Notes under the pieces: generated by a model
The model's input: only the letters and a program-made list of their open reading frames with translations
What the model was told of the DNA's origin: nothing
Database searches by the model: none
Shown here: positions 52,906 through 62,049 of the stretch, piece after piece
Position numbering within the stretch: position 1 is the first letter of the stretch
Layout of the letters: each line of letters starts with the position of its first letter
Source: Cryomorphaceae bacterium
Lineage (GTDB): Bacteria; Bacteroidota; Bacteroidia; Flavobacteriales_D; Crocinitomicaceae
Length of the DNA stretch: 62,519 nt
Reading direction: 5' to 3'
Assembly: GCA_027490665.1 (NCBI GenBank)
Contig: JAIXXP010000106.1
Coordinates: forward strand, 1 to 62,519
Made by a program: the position numbers and the translations under genes

Positions 52906-53679
52906 ATGTTCAAACGGATACCGCTTATCATTTTAGTTTTGTACCTGCCATTCACTTGCATGGCCCAGTTTTTTGGGACTAGCGAACAAGCTTTTATGAA
53001 TGTGGCATTGCGCTGCGCCATTACTCAAAATCAACAACAAGTAAATGCTGCGGCTTTTACCTCTGCTGACACAAGTGGCCGTCAATTCCTCGCGACCGCA
53101 CCTTATGTTGTTCCTAACTTGGGTGCCATTTCCTTTGGGTTTTATTATAATTATAATCGTGTGGCTTTTTACCATGAATTCAATGGCGTTTTTCATTCTG
53201 CTTTGTTGCAATTGCGCAGTGCTCATTCGCTAGGTTTTGCGCTCAGCCCGCAATTAAAGGTAGGGGTTGGCTTCCAAATTCAAATGCTGTCACAGCCAAG
53301 TTACTATGGTTCTTTTTTTGCTGCATCCGCTCGTTTTGGTTGCCAATACATCTTTGATAAACAGCACCATTTAGCGCTCATACTCGAAGACATCGGCAAC
53401 CCAAACGCTCAAAAGATTGGCATAGAACATCTTCAGGTGCTACGTACAGATTTGTTTTTTGCGCAAGGCTTGAGTTGGAACCCAATGTATCGCCCTTCCA
53501 CCTATCTGACGCTTATCCAAGTGCTGCCAAAGGCAAAAATTCAACTTACCTACGGTTTGTTCCCTCAACAATTCACTATCCTTTTGAGTAGTCAACACAA
53601 GAAGAAAATCAACTGGCTTTTGGCTCAGAGTTGGCAACGAGGTATGGGGCCAAGCCTACAATTTGGGCTGCTCTTTTAA
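52906..53679 (+). CDS. Outer-membrane barrel-like protein
   Basis: The 257-residue protein has a signal peptide (MFKRIPLIILVLYLPFTCMA). The mature part alternates in beta-strand style (ISFGFYYNYNRVAFYHEFNG; LKVGVGFQIQMLSQPSYYGS) with a FGLLF end. It is followed after 14 bp by a helix-hairpin-helix barrel protein, and the two appear to form one unit. The function is unknown. Confidence 0.65.
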   Translation: MFKRIPLIILVLYLPFTCMAQFFGTSEQAFMNVALRCAITQNQQQVNAAAFTSADTSGRQFLATAPYVVPNLGAISFGFYYNYNRVAFYHEFNGVFHSALLQLRSAHSLGFALSPQLKVGVGFQIQMLSQPSYYGSFFAASARFGCQYIFDKQHHLALILEDIGNPNAQKIGIEHLQVLRTDLFFAQGLSWNPMYRPSTYLTLIQVLPKAKIQLTYGLFPQQFTILLSSQHKKKINWLLAQSWQRGMGPSLQFGLLF

Positions 53680-53693
53680 GCCTAATTTTTGCT

Positions 53694-55586
53694 ATGAAAA
53701 TTTGGTCAACCATATTGATTCTTTTGTCGTTTTTCGGATTTCGTGCTCAAAACAATTTGGCTTTGCTCCTTACCGAAAACGAACCTGTCTCTTGTGTGCC
53801 TTCAGAACTCGAACAATTGGTCACGCTTGAGCTAATAAGCCCCTCAGAAGCGCAGATATTAAGCGTTTTTTTTGAGCGAGGAGGTAATGTTTCAAATCTT
53901 TATCAGCTTCAAGGCTTGCTCGATCAAGACCTTACAACGCTTCAAAAGATCTTGCCTTTTTTGAAAGTTCAAGCACCATCAAGGCAATCTTTCAAACGCA
54001 CCGATGTACTGCTAATCTACGACATGTTTTTTCATTCACCACAGCTTTTGTCCACTTCAGATAGCCTTTATTTTCAAAAAGACACCAATTTTATTGGGCC
54101 TGCTTTTGCAACGCAACAGCGCGTCACATTGACTTGGCAAAATTGGCGAGCAGGTGGGCAGGTCGCAAAGGATGCAGGTGAACCCTTTTGGCATAGCACC
54201 TCAACAAAAGGCTTCGATTTTACCACAGGTTATTTAGCCTTTAATGCACCTTCTAAAACTTGCATTTTGCAAAAGTTGGTTTTTGGAACATATCAAGTGC
54301 AGTGGGGCCAAGGCTTGCAGTTGTGGTCCTCGAGAGGTATGGGAAAAAGCATAGACTTGTTACAACTTGCTAGAAATCCGATGGGGATCAAGCCTTATCA
54401 AGGAAGAGACGAACAACGCTTTTTGCAAGGTTTGTCTGGAAGCCTCCAAATTGGTAGTCATCAATTTACTTTTATCACATCGCTTAAAAAGATCGATGCT
54501 AAACCGCCTTCAGACACCCTTCAACAAGAGTTCAATCTGAGCTATACAAATGGTCTGCATCGCAGTGCTTCAGAAATATTAAAAAGGAAGCAAGGATTTG
54601 AACAAATTTATGGTTTGGGTTATACGCGACGCTCAGCACTTTGGCAATATGGCGCGCTTGTGCTTTATCAAGGTGCGCAACTGATCAATCTAAATGCTGA
54701 TTCTTTATCTTCTATTAATGCCCTCAAACCTGAATCGTTATGCAGCTTGGGGTGCTTTGCACAAGGTACTTGGAGGCAGTTTTATTTTTATGGTGAATCC
54801 GTTAATGCCTTCCAACAAGGTGTAAGTTTAAAAACTAGTCTTGCCTCGAATCTTGCTTTGATCTACTACCTGGACCAAAATTTAGAAATAGGTCTGCACT
54901 TGCGCAGCTATGGACCGTTCTACCGTTCTTTTTATGCCAATCCAATCGGGAATTCTACTTTGGGAGTAAATGAGCGCGGCTTTATTTTTCAGTTGAAATG
55001 GCAAGTTTTAAAAAAGCTACAGCTCAAACTCTCCGCAGAACGCTTACAAATCCCATACTTATTAAGTACCACTAAATATCCAAGGGTAAGTGCAGAAACG
55101 CGCATTTTTATGCTGTATCAAGCCTCCAAGAAGCAGCTTTTCAATTGTCAAGTTGGGGTCAGGCCAATAAGTAGTCAGGCGCTGCAGTATAGGTTTTTAG
55201 GCAATGTAGAATATCAACTTCATAAAAGTGAAGCGCTTAAGTTGACATCTCAATGGGCAATGGTATCCACTACGCAACAAACTAGTAAGTATTTAGAGCT
55301 TTCCTGGACCCACGCTCCGCTTAGTTCAAAATTACAGTTTGAAGTCATTTTTGGCTACTTTCAAATTCCATCAGGAGCTGCAACGCTTTTTACCAATTCT
55401 TCTTTAATAGGCATAGGTGCACAAACCCAGCAACTCAATGGTATAGGAACTTACACCCTTACTGCACTTAAATACACATTTGAGAACGAGTGGAAGTTGA
55501 TTTTTGCTACATTTTTAAATAACTCATATTCAGATATTTATACAAGAAAATTGCATTTTTCAATCGCGCTTCAAAAAAAAGTTTGA
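53694..55586 (+). CDS. Exported helix-hairpin-helix (ComEA-like) plus beta-barrel protein
   Basis: The protein has 630 residues from the ATG at 53694 (signal peptide MKIWSTILILLSFFGFRAQN). Residues 30-95 form two helix-hairpin-helix-like units (SELEQLVTLELISPSEAQIL; LYQLQGLLDQDLTTLQKILP), as in ComEA DNA-binding domains. Residues 110-630 are barrel-like with many aromatic strands (FGTYQVQWGQGLQLWSSRGM) and end SIALQKKV. Proteins of this two-part design are common in Bacteroidota and have no settled function; a surface DNA-uptake receptor is an attractive but unproven idea. An in-frame start at 53631 would overlap the upstream gene and displace the signal. Confidence 0.72.
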   Translation: MKIWSTILILLSFFGFRAQNNLALLLTENEPVSCVPSELEQLVTLELISPSEAQILSVFFERGGNVSNLYQLQGLLDQDLTTLQKILPFLKVQAPSRQSFKRTDVLLIYDMFFHSPQLLSTSDSLYFQKDTNFIGPAFATQQRVTLTWQNWRAGGQVAKDAGEPFWHSTSTKGFDFTTGYLAFNAPSKTCILQKLVFGTYQVQWGQGLQLWSSRGMGKSIDLLQLARNPMGIKPYQGRDEQRFLQGLSGSLQIGSHQFTFITSLKKIDAKPPSDTLQQEFNLSYTNGLHRSASEILKRKQGFEQIYGLGYTRRSALWQYGALVLYQGAQLINLNADSLSSINALKPESLCSLGCFAQGTWRQFYFYGESVNAFQQGVSLKTSLASNLALIYYLDQNLEIGLHLRSYGPFYRSFYANPIGNSTLGVNERGFIFQLKWQVLKKLQLKLSAERLQIPYLLSTTKYPRVSAETRIFMLYQASKKQLFNCQVGVRPISSQALQYRFLGNVEYQLHKSEALKLTSQWAMVSTTQQTSKYLELSWTHAPLSSKLQFEVIFGYFQIPSGAATLFTNSSLIGIGAQTQQLNGIGTYTLTALKYTFENEWKLIFATFLNNSYSDIYTRKLHFSIALQKKV

Positions 55587-55684
55587 TTTTTTTTCAAAAA
55601 AAATGTACCAAAACAAAAATTGTTGCGTTATCCCGATAAGAGGTCTGCAAGCCTCGAATGCTAAACTCCTTAAAACCAAAGACT

Positions 55685-56257
55685 ATGCCTCTCCAATTCT
55701 CCCTTCAGCAGCAGTCTTTTCTTCCATCTGAAGAAAGAACTCAGATCGAGCGCGCTCAACAAGATCCGCGTTATTTTGCTCCTCTTTATGAGCGCTACCA
55801 CGATGCCATCTTTCGTTATGTTTATCGTCGCGTAGATGAAGAAGAACAAGCTTACGACATCACTTCCAGTGTTTTTGTAAAGGCCCTTCAATCTTTACAT
55901 AAGTACGAGTACCGTGGCTTGCCATTTGGAGCATGGTTGTTTCGCATTGCTAAAAGCGAGCTTTATCAATCTTTCCGCGATCAAAAAGCGCAAAGAACGG
56001 TAAGTATCGATAAAGTTGTGCTCAAACAAGTGATCGATGAATGGACTGAAGATTACACAGAAGAAGATAAAGCACGTCTTTTAGTTGCCCTCAAAGACCT
56101 CAAAGAGCAGCAACTTCAATTGATTGAAATGCGTTTTTTTGAAAAACGTTCTTTCAAAGAAATTGGAGATATCTGCGGCATGTCAGAAAACAACGCGAAA
56201 GTAAAAACCTTTCGTGCGGTTCTTAAACTCAAAGAATTTTTCCATCAAAAAGAATAA
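55685..56257 (+). CDS. ECF-type RNA polymerase sigma factor
   Basis: The protein has 190 residues from the ATG at 55685; an ATG at 55658 would add nine residues and is also possible. Region 2 has FAPLYERYHDAIFRYVYRRV and GAWLFRIAKSELYQSFR; region 4 has EKRSFKEIGDICGMSENNAK, the helix-turn-helix. A 55-residue membrane protein starts 2 bp after its stop and may be its regulator. Confidence 0.88.
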   Translation: MPLQFSLQQQSFLPSEERTQIERAQQDPRYFAPLYERYHDAIFRYVYRRVDEEEQAYDITSSVFVKALQSLHKYEYRGLPFGAWLFRIAKSELYQSFRDQKAQRTVSIDKVVLKQVIDEWTEDYTEEDKARLLVALKDLKEQQLQLIEMRFFEKRSFKEIGDICGMSENNAKVKTFRAVLKLKEFFHQKE

Positions 56258-56259
56258 TT

Positions 56260-56427
56260 ATGTTCAAAATTTTACTAGATCGAAAAGAGCCCAGTATGGA
56301 AGCTGTTCGCAAGCACCAAAATTTTCAAGAAATTTTAGCTGCCTACAACTACCAAAAAAAAGTAAACAACCCCTGGCGCTACTGGTATTATCCAGCGCTT
56401 ACTATTTGTTTGCTGCTATTGGTTTAA
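56260..56427 (+). CDS. 55-residue single-helix membrane protein after the sigma gene
   Basis: This short gene has an ATG at 56260 and a TAA at 56425-56427. The N-terminal 40 residues are soluble and charged (FKILLDRKEPSMEAVRKHQN), and the C-terminus is a membrane helix (WYYPALTICLLLLV). It begins 2 bp after the sigma factor stop, which strongly suggests co-translation. Cytoplasmic domain plus one helix is what a minimal anti-sigma factor would look like, although it lacks any known anti-sigma fold; this role is inference. Confidence 0.65.
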   Translation: MFKILLDRKEPSMEAVRKHQNFQEILAAYNYQKKVNNPWRYWYYPALTICLLLLV

Positions 56428-56450
56428 GTGCGCGTACATGAAATAGTTTG

Positions 56451-56458
56451 TACATTTG
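56451..56458 (+). promoter_or_regulatory. Putative -7 box of pyrD
   Basis: TACATTTG, a perfect TAnnTTTG, ends 3 nt before the ATG at 56462. It overlaps the in-frame TTG at 56456, which argues against that upstream start and predicts a near-leaderless mRNA. Confidence 0.45.
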
Positions 56459-56461
56459 TAT

Positions 56462-57499
56462 ATGTACAAATTATTTCGTTTTGTTCTCTTTCAGTTCGAT
56501 GCAGAGAGAGTGCACTATTTTGTGATGAGCCTACTGAATAAAATTCATGGCTTTGCGCTCTCACGCTTTCTATTTCGATCTACGTATGTTCTGGAGAGTC
56601 CAAAACTTGAAACCAATTTTTTAGGTTTGAAATTCCCCAATCCTGTAGGTTTGGCGGCAGGATTTGATAAAAATGCCCAAAACATAGACGCTCTTGCCGA
56701 TTGCGGCTTTGGTTTCATTGAAATCGGCACGGTTACCCCAAAAGCTCAGCCAGGCAATGACAAACCCAGACTCTTTAGGCTCAAAGCCGATCAGGCCATC
56801 CTGAACCGAATGGGTTTCAACAACGAAGGCGTTGAAGCAGCCATTACCCAACTCAAACAACGCCAGAACAAACAACTCATTATCGGAGGCAACATCGGTA
56901 AAAACAAATGGACCCCAAACGAAGAAGCCGTTTCAGATTATCTCCTTTGTTTTGAGGCTTTATTCCCATTTGTAGATTACTTCGTTGTCAATGTATCTTC
57001 GCCAAACACTCCCAATTTGCGTGCGCTACAAGAAAAAGAGCCATTACAAGATCTCCTTATGCAGCTCCAAAACAAGAATACTGCTCAAACAGCTCCCAAA
57101 CCAATTCTTTTAAAAATTGCTCCTGATTTGAGCGACACGCAAATAGATGAGATCATCGAAATTGTCGCCTTTACCAAAATTGCAGGTCTCATTGTTGCCA
57201 ACACTACCATTTCCAGAGACCAACTCCAGACACCAGCTGCTGAAGTCGAAAAAATGGGGCCTGGTGGCATATCAGGTAGGCCCGTTACAGCGCGCGCAAC
57301 CGCCATGATCAAATATATTCACGACAAATCCGACGGAACCATTCCAATGATTGCTGTCGGAGGCATCCACTCAGCACAAGATGCATTAGATAAATTAGAC
57401 GCAGGAGCTTCTTTGGTTCAATTGTATACAGGTTTCATTTACGAAGGTCCGGCACTTGTTAAATCCATCAACAGCGCCTTATTGAAAAGAGCAGTATAA
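56462..57499 (+). CDS. pyrD: Dihydroorotate dehydrogenase (quinone), class 2
   Basis: The 345-residue FMN enzyme oxidises dihydroorotate to orotate in pyrimidine synthesis, passing electrons to the quinone pool. An N-terminal amphipathic helix typical of class 2 ([16 protein letters not shown]) precedes the barrel. Family motifs include [55 protein letters not shown] (catalytic Ser) and GGISGRPV. It overlaps the next gene by one base (TAATG). Confidence 0.95.
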   Translation: MYKLFRFVLFQFDAERVHYFVMSLLNKIHGFALSRFLFRSTYVLESPKLETNFLGLKFPNPVGLAAGFDKNAQNIDALADCGFGFIEIGTVTPKAQPGNDKPRLFRLKADQAILNRMGFNNEGVEAAITQLKQRQNKQLIIGGNIGKNKWTPNEEAVSDYLLCFEALFPFVDYFVVNVSSPNTPNLRALQEKEPLQDLLMQLQNKNTAQTAPKPILLKIAPDLSDTQIDEIIEIVAFTKIAGLIVANTTISRDQLQTPAAEVEKMGPGGISGRPVTARATAMIKYIHDKSDGTIPMIAVGGIHSAQDALDKLDAGASLVQLYTGFIYEGPALVKSINSALLKRAV

Positions 57500-58365
57500 T
57501 GAGCATACAAAACCCAGCATTACAAATCACTGAATGTCCGCGCGATGCCATGCAAGGCATCAAAGACTGGATTACCACCGAACAAAAGGTAGCTTACCTC
57601 AATGCGCTTTTGAAATGCGGTTTTGACGTCCTCGATTTCGGAAGTTTTGTATCGCCAAAAGCCATTCCTCAAATGCAAGATAGTGCTGCGGTTCTAGCAC
57701 AACTCGACCCTTCACCAACAGAACTACTCGCTATTGTGGCTAATGCGCGAGGGGCTGCAGAAGCATGTACACATGAGCGTATCTCTATCATTGGCTACCC
57801 ATTTTCTATTTCCGAGACCTTCCAGGTGAGAAATACAAATTCCACAACTGAGCAAGCTTTGGAAGGTTTGCAACAAATTTCAGACATCTGTTCCGAATAT
57901 GGTAAGAAGTTGCGCGTTTACCTTTCCATGGGTTTTGGTAATCCTTATGGCGATGCATGGTCTGCAGCGCTTGTAGCGCAATGGGTAGAAACATTACAGC
58001 GTCAATTTGAAATCGCCGAATTTGCACTCTCCGATACAATCGGTTGTGCCACAGCAGCAAGTGCACAAGACTTATTTGCAACATTAAATCAGCAATTCCC
58101 AAGTCTTAGTTTTGCAGCACATCTACATGTTGTTCAGGGGCGTGAAGCAGCACTAGTTAAAGCCTGTATTGCGGGAGGATGCCAACATTTTGATACCGCA
58201 ATTGGCGGTTTTGGCGGTTGCCCCATGGCCAAAGATGAACTCACTGGTAATCTTGCGACTGAAGCATTACTCATATATGCAAACCAAGCAAATCTAAATC
58301 ATGCCATCGACAGTACTTCATTTGAGGCTGCTCGTCAAATTTCAACATCAATTTTTAACAAATGA
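57499..58365 (+). CDS. Hydroxymethylglutaryl-CoA lyase-like enzyme
   Basis: The 288-residue TIM-barrel protein belongs to the HMGL-like family. It has the N-terminal ECPRDAMQGIKDWI (the RD metal/substrate motif), FGSFVSPKAIPQMQD, and the C-terminal signature FGGCPMAKDELTGNLATEAL containing the catalytic Cys and metal ligands. HMG-CoA lyase splits HMG-CoA to acetyl-CoA and acetoacetate in leucine breakdown; the gene mvaB is the likely equivalent. It is coupled to pyrD and overlaps the next gene by 4 bp (ATGA). Confidence 0.87.
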   Translation: MSIQNPALQITECPRDAMQGIKDWITTEQKVAYLNALLKCGFDVLDFGSFVSPKAIPQMQDSAAVLAQLDPSPTELLAIVANARGAAEACTHERISIIGYPFSISETFQVRNTNSTTEQALEGLQQISDICSEYGKKLRVYLSMGFGNPYGDAWSAALVAQWVETLQRQFEIAEFALSDTIGCATAASAQDLFATLNQQFPSLSFAAHLHVVQGREAALVKACIAGGCQHFDTAIGGFGGCPMAKDELTGNLATEALLIYANQANLNHAIDSTSFEAARQISTSIFNK

Positions 58366-59015
58366 GAAACAAAAAACTACTTTGGGTAATTGGGATTCTA
58401 TTTGCGCTATTGGTAGTCCTTTATTTTATCAATGACTCCCGTTTTGAGATATACAATCCAAAGAAAAAGTCAAAAGTAGAAAAAGTAAAGGGCATTCAGG
58501 TCAGTACGGACTTCAATACCAATACATTTACAAGTAAAGAAGATGCCAAAACGCTAAAGGATTTGAGATTTTGTGACAGCACGGTTCAATGGAGCGAAGA
58601 TGTCAATAGACCTTCTTGTACACCCAATTTCTTTCGCGTTTTTCCTTTGAAAAAGGGCTTAGATTTATCGCAAGGTTGTATGGTGCTTTTGAAAGCGGGT
58701 GTCAATGGTTTTCCGGTGCGTCGTTTTGTGGTGTATGAAAAGGAAGGAACACAAATGGTACAAGCCAATGGCTTTATTGGATATCCGATTGAATTCAGGC
58801 CGCAAGCTAAAACGTATGACGACGTCGTGATTCGCTTTTTTGAACGTTACGAAGGGCAAAAATATTTCTATAATTGTCTGTTCACCTGGAAGCAAAATCG
58901 TTACCAATACGTTTGTTGTGAGCAAATCAACGATGCGAATATCAAGCCCGCAAAGCAAAAACAAGTTTCTGCTGAAATCTTACAAATTCTCAATGAAAAG
59001 CAGTTGGTTTTTTAA
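58362..59015 (+). CDS. Membrane-anchored protein, unknown function
   Basis: The 217-residue protein has one N-terminal membrane helix (LLWVIGILFALLVVLYFI) and a polar region outside, with four to five cysteines (RFCDSTVQW, RPSCTPNFF, GCMVLL, YNCLF, VCCEQ). I recognise no family. It overlaps the HMG-CoA lyase-like gene by 4 bp and the next lipoprotein gene by 23 bp, so it is in the same transcript. Confidence 0.65.
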   Translation: MRNKKLLWVIGILFALLVVLYFINDSRFEIYNPKKKSKVEKVKGIQVSTDFNTNTFTSKEDAKTLKDLRFCDSTVQWSEDVNRPSCTPNFFRVFPLKKGLDLSQGCMVLLKAGVNGFPVRRFVVYEKEGTQMVQANGFIGYPIEFRPQAKTYDDVVIRFFERYEGQKYFYNCLFTWKQNRYQYVCCEQINDANIKPAKQKQVSAEILQILNEKQLVF

Positions 59016-59424
59016 ATTAGCGTTGCTGCTCTTGTTGAGCGCTTGCATCAACGGCGAACAAACCTACCGTGCAGACTACAGTTATTTACTCAGTGGAGGT
59101 AACAGTAAAGTCTGGATGCTCAAAGGCACCCATCAAAATATAGATGCTCCGCTCCAGCGTAATTCTTGGGGAGAAGTTTTGTTTGTTTTTTATTTAACCG
59201 GTGAGGTGTTGGTGGGTTCTTTTGGCGATTTAGCAAAAGGAAATTTTGACAAAGGACACTTCAGTTATCAAAAAAATAAAGAGGAGCTTACTATTCATAT
59301 AAACGCTGAAAAATGGAAATTTAAATTGCAGGCAGTGCGCGAAGATAAACTCGAGTTACAAACGCTCAGTGGTTCCTATTTAGCACCCTATATGCAGTTG
59401 GTTCCATTGCCAATTCCCAACTAG
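58993..59424 (+). CDS. Small lipoprotein, unknown function
   Basis: The protein has 143 residues from the ATG at 58993, with a clear lipobox (LALLLLLSAC). The mature part is beta-rich with a lipocalin-like opening (GGNSKVWMLKGTHQN, later GEVLFVFYLTGEVLVG and KWKFKLQAVREDKLELQTL); a lipocalin-like fold is a guess. The open frame continues far upstream inside the preceding gene, which is not coding for this product. Its stop shares the four bases CTAG with the stop of the convergent gene. Confidence 0.7.
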   Translation: MKSSWFFKLALLLLLSACINGEQTYRADYSYLLSGGNSKVWMLKGTHQNIDAPLQRNSWGEVLFVFYLTGEVLVGSFGDLAKGNFDKGHFSYQKNKEELTIHINAEKWKFKLQAVREDKLELQTLSGSYLAPYMQLVPLPIPN

Positions 59425-60188
59425 AATTTTTCAAAAGCACCGAGTCCAAAAAGTGCAAAGTCGTACTTTGCAGGGTCGGCGGGGTCAAATGCTCTTAAAA
59501 TTTCAATGAGTTCTTCGTTGGTTTTCCAGTCGTTTTGGCTTCTCTTGAGTAGGCCTAATTTGCGCGCGATATTACCCGTATGAACATCGAGTGGGATCAT
59601 CAATTGAGAACGGTCAATGCTGTTCCAGAGTCCGAAATCTACGCCGTTAGCATTTGAACGCACCATCCATCTTAAAAACATCACCAAACGTTTGGCAGCA
59701 GAACCTTTAGCGGGGTCGGCGATATGTTTGAGTGTTCTAGGTTCTAAATGAGGAATAAACCGCTCTCTAAATGCACAAATATGATCAAAGAGAGTGGGCT
59801 GAGAATGTCTTGTTGCAAAAGCGTTTTCTAAGTCGCCTTGCTGATAAATTGCCTTTAAGCCGAGTAGGAAACCGTTTAAATCTACTTGATTAAAAGTGCG
59901 ATGTACAAAATTAGGGCAGTCGCCATCGTGGTAATTGAGCACATATTGCTGAGGTTCTGGACCTAATATCGCTAATAGTTTTTCACCACTTTTGATGATG
60001 CTTTGCCGGTTGCCCCAAGCCAATATGGCCATGAAAAACGCGACTATTTCGATGTCTTCTTTTTGGGTAAAACGGTGCGCTAAAGAAATCGGGTCAGTTG
60101 CAATGAAAGCGGGCTGTTCATATTGTTTTGCTTTGAAATCCAGAAATTCTTGGAGTTCTTGCTTGGAGCCATTAAACGAAGCGACCAT
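59421..60188 (-). CDS. TIGR02757/DUF2400 family protein
   Basis: The 255-residue protein has the family segments DPISLAHRFTQKEDIEIVAF, AILAWGNRQSIIKSGEKLL, RTFNQVDLNGFLLGLKAIY and LIPLDVHTGNIARKLGLL. The fold resembles helix-hairpin-helix DNA glycosylases, and a nucleic-acid role has been suggested, but the function is not established. It overlaps lolD by 17 bp at its start and its stop overlaps the convergent gene. Confidence 0.88.
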   Translation of the reverse strand: MVASFNGSKQELQEFLDFKAKQYEQPAFIATDPISLAHRFTQKEDIEIVAFFMAILAWGNRQSIIKSGEKLLAILGPEPQQYVLNYHDGDCPNFVHRTFNQVDLNGFLLGLKAIYQQGDLENAFATRHSQPTLFDHICAFRERFIPHLEPRTLKHIADPAKGSAAKRLVMFLRWMVRSNANGVDFGLWNSIDRSQLMIPLDVHTGNIARKLGLLKRSQNDWKTNEELIEILRAFDPADPAKYDFALFGLGAFEKF

Positions 60189-60822
60189 CTTTCATGATAA
60201 GACTGCGGTCAGCCATTTGTGCAAACGCTTCGTTGTGAGTGACGATTACAAAACTTTGTTTCATTTCTGAACGGAGCTCAAAAAAGAGTTGATGTAAGGC
60301 GTTGGCGTTTTCGGTGTCGAGGTTGCCAGAAGGTTCGTCGGCAAAGACAAGCGCTGGTTGATTGATGAGCGCTCGCGCCACAGCGATACGCTGTTGCTCG
60401 CCCCCTGAAAGCGCATCAGGTTTGTGTGCTGATCGGTTTTGTAAGCCAAAGCGATCGAGTAGTTTACCAGCCGCTTTCAACGCATCGGTTTGGTTGGTGC
60501 CGCCGATCATGGCAGGGAGTGCAATGTTTTCTAAAGCACTAAACTCTGGTAACAATTGATGAAATTGAAATACAAATCCCAAGCGCTGATTGCGAAAATA
60601 AGAGAGCGCTTTTTCATTGAGTTCAAAAGGATTTTTGCCTTCAATGAGGAGTTGTCCGCTAGAGGGGGTATCTAGTGTGCCTAAGATTTGAAGTAGCGTT
60701 GTTTTGCCAGCGCCAGAAGAGCCGACGATTGAAATAATTTCAGCAGGCGCAACCTCAAGGTCAATGCCTTTCAAAATTTGTAAATCCCCGTACTTTTTTT
60801 CAATACCGCTCGCTTGTAACAT
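60172..60822 (-). CDS. lolD: ABC transporter ATP-binding protein (LolD-like)
   Basis: The 216-residue ATPase has a complete set of motifs: Walker A GSSGAGKTT, the Q-loop region FVFQFHQLLPEF, the signature LSGGEQQRIAVARAL, Walker B ALVFADEPSGNLD and the switch His in VTHNE. The HQLLPEFSALENI stretch is typical of LolD, which powers lipoprotein release from the inner membrane. The LolC/E permease is not beside it here, so MacB-type export is an alternative. It shares one base with ribBA (TAATG). Confidence 0.85.
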   Translation of the reverse strand: MLQASGIEKKYGDLQILKGIDLEVAPAEIISIVGSSGAGKTTLLQILGTLDTPSSGQLLIEGKNPFELNEKALSYFRNQRLGFVFQFHQLLPEFSALENIALPAMIGGTNQTDALKAAGKLLDRFGLQNRSAHKPDALSGGEQQRIAVARALINQPALVFADEPSGNLDTENANALHQLFFELRSEMKQSFVIVTHNEAFAQMADRSLIMKDGRFV

Positions 60823-62036
60823 TATTGGTCTAATTTGATGCTGTGTCCCATTTTGTCGCGCTTGGTTTCAAGGTAGCGCTCATTGTGGATATTGCTTTGA
60901 ATTTCTAAAGGAATATTTTCAGTGATTTCCAAGCCATAGCCAATGAGGCCGGTGCGTTTTTTAGGGTTATTGGACATTAATTTCATTTTGCGAATACCGA
61001 TGGATCTGAGCATTTGAGCACCGATGCCGTAGTCGCGTTCGTCTGGTTTGAAACCCAGCTTTTCATTGGCTTCATAGGTATCGAGGCCTTCTTCTTGTAG
61101 TTTGTAGGCCTTTAGTTTGTTGAGCAGGCCAATGCCGCGGCCTTCTTGGTTCATGTATACAATAGCTCCTTTTCCTTCTTTGTTGATGAGTTCCATGGCT
61201 TTGTGAAGCTGAGGGCCGCAATCGCAACGGCAACTGCCAAAGATATCACCGGTGAGGCATGAAGAATGCACGCGCACCAATACCGCTTCGTCTTCTGTCC
61301 AGGTGCCTTTGGTGAGTACTAAATGGTCTTGGTCGGTGCTTTCGTCTTTAAAGGCGCGCAATTGAAAATCGCCATAAACAGTTGGCATTTCAACCTGAAC
61401 TTGCTCTACAATTAATGACTCATGAGCAATGCGGTATTTGATGAGGTCCGCGATGCTGATGATTTTTAAGTCAAATTTCTTGGCGATTTCCAAAAGTTGA
61501 GGAAGGCGTGCCATGGAGCCGTCTTCGTTCAAAATCTCGACAATAATGCCAGCTTCTTCAAAGCCAGCGAGTCTGGACAGATCTATTGCAGCTTCGGTGT
61601 GTCCGGCACGGCGCAAAACGCCACCTTTTCTGGCACGCAAAGGAAAGATGTGGCCTGGTTTACCCAGTTCTTCAGGACGAATTTTCGGGTCGATCATGGC
61701 CAAAATAGTTTGAGAGCGGTCGCTAGCAGAAATGCCTGTGGTGCAGCCGTGGCCAATGAGGTCTACGCTGATGGTAAATGGTGTTTCGTAGGCAGCAGAA
61801 TTGTTGCGCACCATGAGTTCTAAGCCGAGTTGGTCACAACGCTCTTCGCTAATTGGTGCGCAAATGAGGCCGCGGCCATGGGTAGCCATAAAGTTGATGA
61901 GCTCAGGAGTTGCATTGCGCGCTGCCGTCAGAAAATCGCCTTCGTTTTCGCGGTCTTCGTCGTCGACTACAATAACAACGCGGCCTTGCTGGATTTCGTA
62001 AATGGCTTCTTCTATAGTATGGAGTGTTTGTGACAT
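60822..62036 (-). CDS. ribBA: Bifunctional RibBA: DHBP synthase and GTP cyclohydrolase II
   Basis: The 404-residue fusion catalyses the two entry steps of riboflavin synthesis. Residues 1-205 are Rib[17 protein letters not shown] (acidic metal site) and [15 protein letters not shown]. Residues 206-404 are RibA: the zinc cysteines in [17 protein letters not shown], the catalytic [11 protein letters not shown] and a C-terminal KLMSNNPKK. Both active sites look intact, although RibB halves can be inactive in some fusions. It starts 13 bp after the end of pepD. Confidence 0.95.
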   Translation of the reverse strand: MSQTLHTIEEAIYEIQQGRVVIVVDDEDRENEGDFLTAARNATPELINFMATHGRGLICAPISEERCDQLGLELMVRNNSAAYETPFTISVDLIGHGCTTGISASDRSQTILAMIDPKIRPEELGKPGHIFPLRARKGGVLRRAGHTEAAIDLSRLAGFEEAGIIVEILNEDGSMARLPQLLEIAKKFDLKIISIADLIKYRIAHESLIVEQVQVEMPTVYGDFQLRAFKDESTDQDHLVLTKGTWTEDEAVLVRVHSSCLTGDIFGSCRCDCGPQLHKAMELINKEGKGAIVYMNQEGRGIGLLNKLKAYKLQEEGLDTYEANEKLGFKPDERDYGIGAQMLRSIGIRKMKLMSNNPKKRTGLIGYGLEITENIPLEIQSNIHNERYLETKRDKMGHSIKLDQ

Positions 62037-62049
62037 AATTGGTTTTTGC

